This document shows, piece after piece, positions 58,283 to 64,000 of a stretch of 64,000 bases of DNA (its first letter is position 1; every line of letters starts with the position of its first letter). The translations under genes and the position numbers were made by a program. Source of the DNA: Amycolatopsis endophytica (lineage in GTDB: Bacteria; Actinomycetota; Actinomycetes; Mycobacteriales; Pseudonocardiaceae); NCBI RefSeq assembly GCF_013410405.1, contig NZ_JACCFK010000001.1:744001-808000 (forward strand), in the 5' to 3' direction. Under the pieces are notes generated by a model. The model worked only from the letters and a program-made list of their open reading frames with translations. It did not search any database and was not told the DNA's origin.

Positions 58283-59461
58283 TCAGTAGGTCGGCAGGCT
58301 CTTGTCGATCTGGTTGGCCCAGGCCAGCACGCCGCCACCGAGGTGGGTGGCGTCCTTGAAGCCAGCCCGGTGCAGCGCCGCGAGCGCCTCGGCCGAACGG
58401 GCACCCGACTTGCAGTGCAGCACGATCGGCTTGTCCTGGGGCAGCTCCGCCAGCGCTTCGCCGGACAGGATGCGGTCCTTGGGGATCAGCTTGGCGCCCT
58501 TGATGTTCACGATTTCGTACTCGTGCGGCTCGCGGACGTCGATGAGCGCGAAGTCCTCACCCGCGTCGAACTTGGCCTTCAGCTCCGCCGGGGTGATGGT
58601 GCTGCCCGACGCGGCCTGCTGGGCCTCGTCCGAGACGACACCGCAGAACGCCTCGTAGTCGATCAGCTCGGTGATCTTCGGCGTCTCCGGATCCTTGCGG
58701 ATCTTGACCTCGCGGTAGCGCATCTCCAGCGCGTCATAGGAGATGAGACGGCCCAGCAGCGGCTCACCGATGCCGGTGAGCAGCTTGATCGCCTCGGTCA
58801 CCATGATCGAGCCGATCGAGGCGCACAGCACGCCCAGCACGCCACCCTCGGCGCACGAGGGGACCATGCCCGGGGGCGGCGGCTCGGGGTAGAGGTCGCG
58901 GTAGTTGAGGCCCTGGCCGTTCGGCGCGTCCTCCCAGAACACGCTGACCTGGCCCTCGAACCGGAAGATCGAACCCCACACGTACGGCTTGCCCAGCAGC
59001 ACGGCGGCGTCGTTGACCAGGTAGCGGGTCGCGAAGTTGTCCGTGCCGTCCAGGATCAGGTCGTAGCCGCGGAAGACGTCGAGCGCGTTCTCGGTCGTCA
59101 GCTGCTCGGTGTGCAGGATGACGTCGACGAACGGGTTGATCTCGGCGATCGACTCCTTGGCCGAGACGGCCTTGGGCTTGCCGACGTCGGACACGCCGTG
59201 GATGACCTGGCGCTGCAGGTTCGACTCGTCGACCACGTCGAAATCGATGACACCGAGCGTGCCGACACCCGCGGCGGCCAGGTACAGCAGCGCGGGGCTA
59301 CCGAGGCCACCCGCGCCGATCACCAGGACCTTCGCGTTCTTCAGCCGCTTCTGCCCCACCATCCCGACATCCGGGATGATCAGGTGCCGACTGTAGCGGG
59401 CCACCTCTTCCTTGGTGAGTTCGGCCGCCGGCTCCACGAGCGGCGGCAGTGTCCCTGCCAT
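58283..59461 (-). CDS. moeZ: Adenylyltransferase/sulfurtransferase MoeZ
   Basis: The 392-residue protein combines an E1-like adenylyltransferase (MoeB/ThiF domain, about residues 20-265: GAGGLGSPALLYLAAAG, DFDVVDESNLQRQ, DGTDNFATRYLVND) with a C-terminal rhodanese domain (about 285-390) carrying the active-site loop CKSGARS. It adenylates and then thiocarboxylates small sulphur-carrier proteins, for example in molybdopterin and cysteine synthesis. It thus supports the molybdenum cofactor of the nearby nitrate reductase, although it is a core gene (Rv3206c-like). Confidence 0.93.
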   Translation of the reverse strand: MAGTLPPLVEPAAELTKEEVARYSRHLIIPDVGMVGQKRLKNAKVLVIGAGGLGSPALLYLAAAGVGTLGVIDFDVVDESNLQRQVIHGVSDVGKPKAVSAKESIAEINPFVDVILHTEQLTTENALDVFRGYDLILDGTDNFATRYLVNDAAVLLGKPYVWGSIFRFEGQVSVFWEDAPNGQGLNYRDLYPEPPPPGMVPSCAEGGVLGVLCASIGSIMVTEAIKLLTGIGEPLLGRLISYDALEMRYREVKIRKDPETPKITELIDYEAFCGVVSDEAQQAASGSTITPAELKAKFDAGEDFALIDVREPHEYEIVNIKGAKLIPKDRILSGEALAELPQDKPIVLHCKSGARSAEALAALHRAGFKDATHLGGGVLAWANQIDKSLPTY

Positions 59462-59576
59462 CGGTCCTCCAAAGATCGCGGCTGTTCAGTGTCGCACCCC
59501 CAAGTATCCACAACACGCAGCGCGACGGGACTCTTCCCGCCGTCCCACGATCTGGACGCCGGGTCGCTTCCCGGAG

Positions 59577-60215
59577 TCAGCCTGCCTCGGGGGCGTGCTG
59601 GAGGGGAAAGCCACCGCCGATGCCGCGCCAGGCGAGCGTGGCCGTCAGGCCCACGGCCTCTTCACGGCTCATCGTGCTGTGGTGCGCCAGCCAGAACCGG
59701 GCGCTGACCTGGCTCAACCCGACCAGCCCGACCGCCAGCAGGCGCGCGCGGCCCTCGTCGAGGCCCGCGTCGGCGGTGATGGTGTCGGTGATCGCGTCGA
59801 CGCACTCGGTGGTCGCGCGGTCGACGGCCTCCTGCACGACGGGCTCGCCGCGCAGGTCGGACTCGAAGATCATCCGGAAGGCGCCGGTCTCACTGGCGAC
59901 GAAGTCGAAGAAGGCGCCGACGGCGGCACGCACGCGCAGCTTGTTGTCCGTGGTCGATTCGAGCGCCTCGCGCACCCGGCCGACCAGCTCGTCGACGTGG
60001 TTCTCCAGCAGCGCGGTGTAGAGGTCGAGCTTGCCGGGGAAGTGCTGGTACAGCACCGGCTTGCTGACGCCTGCCTGTTCGGCGATCTCGTCCATGGCCG
60101 CCGCGTGGTACCCGTTGGCCGAGAAGACGCGCTGCGCCGCGGCCAGAAGCTGGGCACGCCGTTCGGTCCGGGGTAGCCGGACTCCCCGCTGCCCTGCTGC
60201 CGCAGTCTCCGTCAT
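59577..60215 (-). CDS. TetR-family regulator (Rv3208-like)
   Basis: The 212-residue TetR protein has its helix-turn-helix at about residues 18-62 (RRAQLLAAAQRVFSANGYHAA and AEQAGVSKPVLYQHF as separate helices) and an all-helical ligand domain with ETGAFRMIFESDLRGEP. ATG 60215 has GGGAGGA a few bases upstream. In mycobacteria the orthologue sits in the same moeZ/DUF3152 neighbourhood. It is divergent from an alpha/beta hydrolase gene 84 bp away that could be a target. Confidence 0.88.
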   Translation of the reverse strand: MTETAAAGQRGVRLPRTERRAQLLAAAQRVFSANGYHAAAMDEIAEQAGVSKPVLYQHFPGKLDLYTALLENHVDELVGRVREALESTTDNKLRVRAAVGAFFDFVASETGAFRMIFESDLRGEPVVQEAVDRATTECVDAITDTITADAGLDEGRARLLAVGLVGLSQVSARFWLAHHSTMSREEAVGLTATLAWRGIGGGFPLQHAPEAG

Positions 60216-60299
60216 GCTTTCCTCCCAAAGAACCCGTTTGAGATTACTCGCCGGTATCGCCGAGTCGCCAAGGGACGGGTCGGTAGGCATCCTGAAACC

Positions 60300-61310
60300 A
60301 TGACCGACACCGTCCCGGATTCCCGGCGGGCCCCGGATGCCGGGGCGCCCCGGGTGCCCGTCACGCACGTACCGCTGTCCACTCGTGAGCTACCCGAGCT
60401 GGACCCGAAACTCCCGCCGTGGCCGGGCGAAACCGAGGACGTCGGCGGCGTGTCGCTGCACGTGCGCCGCACACCGGGCGCCGAAGCCGAGACCGTGCTC
60501 TACGTGCACGGCCTGGGCGGATCGTCGACGAACTGGACCGATCTGTCCGCGCTGCTCGCGCCGAGCGCCGGTGGCGCCGCGATCGACCTGCCCGGGTTCG
60601 GGTTCTCCGAGCCGGAGCACGCCTTCGATTTCAGCCTCGACGCGCACGCCGAGGTCGTGCGGAAGTTCGCCGACGGCCTCGGGGCCGGGCCGGTGCACCT
60701 CGTCGGCAACTCGATGGGCGGCGCGGTCTCGCTGCTCGTCGCGGCACGGCACCCCGAACTGGTGCGCACGTTGACGTTGATCTCGCCCGCGATGCCCGAT
60801 CGACGGCCCGACCCGCGGCGGCTGTCCGATCCGCTGATGGCGCTGGCGTACCTGCCGCTGCTCGGCCGCAAGGCGCGCCGCAGGCTGGCCGCCTACACCG
60901 CCCGTGAGCGCGCGCAGCAGGTCATCAAGCTGTGCTTCGCCGACCCCGGCTCGTTCCCGGAACACCGGATGGCCGAGCTGGTGGAGGAGCACTCCGCGCG
61001 GGCCGAGCTGGCGTGGGCGGGCTCGGCGATGTCGCGCAGCACGTTCGGGATCTTCCGGACCTGGTTCGCGCGCGGGGCCGCGTCGCTGTGGCGGGTGGCG
61101 CCGAACGTGACGGTTCCCACGCTCGTGGTGTGGGGCACGGAGGACAAGGTGATCTCGGTCCGCCGCGCGACCCGGACGGCGAAGCTGCTGCCGCGGGGGC
61201 GGTTGCTCGTGCTTCCGAGGACCGGGCACGTGGCGCAGATGGAACGCCCGGTTGTCGTAGCCAAGGCGATTTTGGGTATGTGGGAGGAAGTGGCGGCCGG
61301 TTCGTGGTAG
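60300..61310 (+). CDS. Alpha/beta hydrolase
   Basis: The 336-residue serine hydrolase has an oxyanion-hole segment YVHGLGGSSTNW near residue 68, nucleophile elbow GNSMGG near 138, the acid residue in VVWGTEDKV near 277 and catalytic His in PRTGHVAQMERP near 305. Substrate unknown; esterase or lipase-like. No signal peptide. It is divergent from the TetR gene and lies in the same direction as the DUF3152 gene. Confidence 0.85.
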   Translation: MTDTVPDSRRAPDAGAPRVPVTHVPLSTRELPELDPKLPPWPGETEDVGGVSLHVRRTPGAEAETVLYVHGLGGSSTNWTDLSALLAPSAGGAAIDLPGFGFSEPEHAFDFSLDAHAEVVRKFADGLGAGPVHLVGNSMGGAVSLLVAARHPELVRTLTLISPAMPDRRPDPRRLSDPLMALAYLPLLGRKARRRLAAYTARERAQQVIKLCFADPGSFPEHRMAELVEEHSARAELAWAGSAMSRSTFGIFRTWFARGAASLWRVAPNVTVPTLVVWGTEDKVISVRRATRTAKLLPRGRLLVLPRTGHVAQMERPVVVAKAILGMWEEVAAGSW

Positions 61311-61392
61311 CCCGTTCGAGTTACGCGAAGATCAGAGCGTGACGGTTTGGTCGCGCGTTGCGTAGCTCTGCGCATGTGGCAGTCTGGACGCC

Positions 61393-62499
61393 GTGAACGG
61401 GGCGAGTGGCGGCGATCGTGGCGAGGGGAAGCGGACGCAGTACGCGCCTTCCTCCAGCCGGTCGTCGGTGCGCGTGAGCGAGGACCGCTACCGCCCGCGC
61501 TCCCGCCGCGCGCAGGGCGAGCCGCTGGCCGCGTCGTGGAAACCGCCGCAGGCGCAGCTCGAACAGGATCCCCGGCAGGCCCGCGAGGCGCGCCGCCGCC
61601 GCGGCAAGGTGCGCCGCCTCGTCGGCACGTACGGCTGGCGGGTGTACGCGCTCCCGGTGCTCCTCGTGATCACGGTGCTGGTCGCGGTCAACGTGACGGG
61701 TGAAGCGCCGCCGTCGCCGACGAACTCGTCGCAGGCCAGCGACGGTGTGGGGGTCGAGGACCCCGGGCCGGAGGAACAGCCCGCCCTGCCGCGCGATCTG
61801 AACATCCCCACCGCCGAGCTGCCTGCCGGCGGTGATTTCACGCAGAGCGGCACGATGGCCTACCACGTGGTGCCGGTGCCCGACGACGGCGTGAGCGGCA
61901 AGGAGGTCGGCACCGGCGCCACCGAGTACCACTACACGATCGAGGTCGAAAACGGCATCGACGCGTCCAGCTACGCCGGTGACGACGCGTTCGCGAGCGC
62001 CGTCGAAAAGACCCTGTCGGACGTGCGCAGCTGGATCGGCACCGGCCAGGTCAAGCTGCAGCGCGTCGGCGCGGACGCACCGGACATCGACTTCCGCGTG
62101 AGCCTCACCACGCCGGACACCGCGAAACGGCCGGACGTGTGCGGGTTCGACATCCAGTTCCCGACGTCCTGCTACTCGCGGTCGTTCGACCACCGCGTGG
62201 TGATCAACCTGTCCCGCTGGGTCCGCGGCGCGCTCGCGTTCACCGACCTGGGGCTGTACCGCCAGTACGCGATCAACCACGAGGTCGGGCACGCGCTGGG
62301 CAACAGCCACGTGGGCTGCCAGGAGAACGGCGCGCTGGCGCCCGTGATGATGCAGCAGACCTTCGGGGTGTCCAACGACTACGTGGCCCAGCTGAACGCG
62401 GTCGACAAGTACAACTCGAAGGCCGTTCCGGCGGACGGGAAGACGTGCGTCCCCAACGCCTGGCCGGTCCTGCAGTTCGGCGACAAGGCCCCGAATTAG
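61393..62499 (+). CDS. DUF3152 membrane-anchored putative zinc protease
   Basis: The 368-residue protein (Rv3207c-like) has a basic cytoplasmic lead rich in Arg and Ser (about residues 1-83), one transmembrane helix (about 86-101), a Pro/Ser linker and an external DUF3152 domain. HEVGHALGNSH begins at residue 296, an intact HExxHxxGxxH metzincin-type zinc motif. It may act on envelope proteins. Four Cys in the external domain could form disulphides. Start GTG 61393; CAGTCT lies seven bases before it. Confidence 0.88.
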   Translation: MNGASGGDRGEGKRTQYAPSSSRSSVRVSEDRYRPRSRRAQGEPLAASWKPPQAQLEQDPRQAREARRRRGKVRRLVGTYGWRVYALPVLLVITVLVAVNVTGEAPPSPTNSSQASDGVGVEDPGPEEQPALPRDLNIPTAELPAGGDFTQSGTMAYHVVPVPDDGVSGKEVGTGATEYHYTIEVENGIDASSYAGDDAFASAVEKTLSDVRSWIGTGQVKLQRVGADAPDIDFRVSLTTPDTAKRPDVCGFDIQFPTSCYSRSFDHRVVINLSRWVRGALAFTDLGLYRQYAINHEVGHALGNSHVGCQENGALAPVMMQQTFGVSNDYVAQLNAVDKYNSKAVPADGKTCVPNAWPVLQFGDKAPN

Positions 62500-62521
62500 C
62501 CCGTCATCGCGCTCCGGCGGG

Positions 62522-63400
62522 CTACGAAACCAGTCGCCCCAACCGCGCCGCCACCGCGCGGGTCCGTTCGTAGGTCAGTTCGTGACCGGCGCCGGGGAAG
62601 AGCACGTACTCCGCCGACGGCAGCTCCTCGGCGATCACGCGCGCGTGGTGCACGGGCGTGATCCGGTCCCGCTCCCCCACCAGCACGACGACCGGCTTGT
62701 CCCGCAGCGTCGCCAGGGCCTTGCGGCGGTCGTGGCCGGACATCGAGTCGCGGAAGCCGCCGACGCTGCGCGGGTGCGCCCGCAGGAACTGCGCCGTCAT
62801 CGCCCGCACGTCGGCCCGCGCGACCTTCTTCCCGAACGCCAGCCACTTGACCGACGGCCGGGCCAGCGGCGCCGGGATGGGCACGTGCTCGGCGCCCCAC
62901 CGGTTCAGCAGCCGTCCGAACGTCTTGTCGACCCGCGCCGCCACGCGCCCGGCCCGCCCGTTGAGGCCCAGCGTGAGCCGGTCCATGTCGCAGGACGACG
63001 TGGCGATGAACGCGACCCCGCGCACGCGCGCGGCGACCAGTTCCGGGTGCCGCTCGGCCAGCGCCATCACCGTCATTCCGCCCATCGAGTGACCGGCGAG
63101 GACCAGTTCACCCTCCGGCGCCAGCTCCGCGATCAGCTCGGCGAGGTCGTCCGCGAGCTGTGCGACCGTCGCCGTGCCGGGGCGGGCAGGCTCGGACCAG
63201 CCGTGGCCGCGGTGGTCGTAGCGCACCACCCGGATGCCGGTCGGCAGCAGCGGCAGAACGGGATCCCACTCCAGGTGGTCCTGTGTCCACGCGTGCACCA
63301 GGACCAGGGTCACCGCGGCGTCGCGCGGGCCGGAAACGTCGACGTGCAGCGCGGTACCGTCGCTCGTGGTGAACCCGGCCCGCCGGATCGTGGCCGTCAC
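62522..63400 (-). CDS. Alpha/beta hydrolase (haloperoxidase/lactonase-like)
   Basis: The 292-residue hydrolase has VHAWTQDHLEWDP near residue 37 (oxyanion region), RYDHRGHGWSEP near 60, nucleophile elbow GHSMGG near 100, the acid in VGERDRITP and catalytic His in GAGHELTYERT. GTG 63400 overlaps the upstream di-iron oxygenase stop (GTGA), so the two are translated together and may act in one pathway, such as processing an oxidised product. Substrate unknown. Confidence 0.85.
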   Translation of the reverse strand: MTATIRRAGFTTSDGTALHVDVSGPRDAAVTLVLVHAWTQDHLEWDPVLPLLPTGIRVVRYDHRGHGWSEPARPGTATVAQLADDLAELIAELAPEGELVLAGHSMGGMTVMALAERHPELVAARVRGVAFIATSSCDMDRLTLGLNGRAGRVAARVDKTFGRLLNRWGAEHVPIPAPLARPSVKWLAFGKKVARADVRAMTAQFLRAHPRSVGGFRDSMSGHDRRKALATLRDKPVVVLVGERDRITPVHHARVIAEELPSAEYVLFPGAGHELTYERTRAVAARLGRLVS

Positions 63401-64000
63401 CGGGCCCCCAGCAGGAACGACTTGCGCCACCAGTACGTGCCCGGCTGCCCGACCAGCCCGGCCTCGTCCAGGAACGCCATGATCCGCTCACCGGACCAGC
63501 GCAGCGTTTCGTGCCAGTTCGGGTTGGCCAGCGCGGTTTCGAACGCTTCCCGCGGGTTGAGACCGACGGCCTTGTAGACGCGCGGGTTGATGAGGCTGCG
63601 CGTGATCGCGAAGCTGACGATCGCGATGAGCCAGCGCTGGTAGAGCAGTTCGGGCTTGGACAGCTTCGCCATGCCGCGCGTGACCTCCTCGCGCGCGAAG
63701 GTCACGTGCCGCGCCTCTTCGAGCACGTGGATACGGTTGACCATGCGCACGAGCGGCTGGATGTTCTCGTCGGCCATGCTCTCGCGCTGGATGCGGTCGA
63801 GGATCTCCTCCGCGACGAGGATCGAGCCGTACAGCGCCGGGCCGTAGCCGATGAACGGCAGCAGCTTGCCCAGCCGGTGCACGATCTTGACCGGACCGTA
63901 GGCGGGTGCGCCGACCGTTTCGACCGAGCGCGCGAACATCGTCGAGTGGCGGCATTCGTCGGCGATCTCGGTGAGCGCGTACTGGACGTGCCGGGACGTC
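63397..64000 (-). CDS. AurF-like di-iron oxygenase, C-terminal part (cut by window edge)
   Basis: Only the last ~200 residues are inside the window; the start lies beyond base 64000. ADECRHSTMFAR near the cut and VLEEARHVTFAREE about 75 residues later are the two ExxRH iron-binding motifs of the AurF/p-aminobenzoate N-oxygenase-like family, which oxidise amines or lipids with a di-iron centre. Other members of the family act as membrane-associated oxygenases. It is coupled to the alpha/beta hydrolase gene by GTGA. Confidence 0.82.
   Translation of the reverse strand, partial: TSRHVQYALTEIADECRHSTMFARSVETVGAPAYGPVKIVHRLGKLLPFIGYGPALYGSILVAEEILDRIQRESMADENIQPLVRMVNRIHVLEEARHVTFAREEVTRGMAKLSKPELLYQRWLIAIVSFAITRSLINPRVYKAVGLNPREAFETALANPNWHETLRWSGERIMAFLDEAGLVGQPGTYWWRKSFLLGAR

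Overview
The window is a very GC-rich actinobacterial chromosome segment with GTG/TTG starts, 4-bp ATGA/GTGA gene overlaps and no transposases or phage genes. Gene families and gene order point to the Pseudonocardiaceae, most likely Amycolatopsis or a close relative. Several blocks follow the order remembered for Mycobacterium tuberculosis: Rv2228c-Rv2230c/ptpA/SURF1/cobD (9.6-15.7 kb), the moxR2 cluster Rv3690-Rv3695 (24.9-32.7 kb) and Rv3200c-Rv3208 (channel, AdnB, AdnA, alkyltransferase-like protein, then the Rv3205c-like gene, MoeZ, DUF3152, TetR; 34.4-42.3 and 57.3-62.5 kb).

Layout. 0-5.8 kb: a leftward operon of type IV secretion-like membrane proteins and a VirB4-type ATPase, cut by the window edge. 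5.8-9.6 kb: a 583-bp gap with palindromes, an SCO6745-family gene, RNase P RNA (rnpB), a decayed flavin monooxygenase (SfnG-like) and an ArsB/NhaD-type permease. 9.6-15.7 kb: RNase H/phosphatase, zinc-ribbon and Nif3 proteins, LMW tyrosine phosphatase, fructosamine kinase-like protein, SURF1 with a repeat-bearing tail, and CobD. 15.8-18.5 kb: a gluconate locus with a visible twin operator. 18.5-24.9 kb: NudC, an M16 protease pair, DUF2207, and a TetR/SDR pair with its operator. 24.9-32.7 kb: RDD, SpoIIM, DUF58, MoxR, DUF4350 and DUF4129 envelope-type cluster, broken by a small toxin-antitoxin-like pair and two intergenic palindromic elements.

32.9-42.3 kb: a zinc metallopeptidase, a potassium channel and the AdnAB end-resection helicase-nuclease, with a divergent alkyltransferase-like DNA repair protein. 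42.3-57.3 kb: accessory-looking DNA holding an ArsR/NAD(P)H oxidoreductase unit, a stand-alone HemD-like protein, a WYL regulator with its operator, and a tightly coupled seven-gene nitrate assimilation operon. That operon runs nasA, FAD/BFD reductase, narK, nirB, nirD, a HemD-winged-helix regulator and a sirohydrochlorin chelatase; it imports nitrate, reduces it to ammonium and helps supply siroheme. 57.3-64 kb returns to the conserved core and ends in an AurF-like di-iron oxygenase cut by the window edge.

Regulatory reading. Many genes have a TANNNT (or near) hexamer exactly six bases before the start codon, the arrangement expected for leaderless transcripts. The clearest case is the RDD/SpoIIM pair, whose divergent -10 boxes overlap. 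Operators can be read directly for the GntR, TetR, ArsR and WYL regulators. The most unusual structures are the 21-bp repeat array and 68-bp hairpin at 27.4-27.6 kb, the 54-bp in-frame repeat at the end of SURF1, and the collapsed sfnG-like gene.
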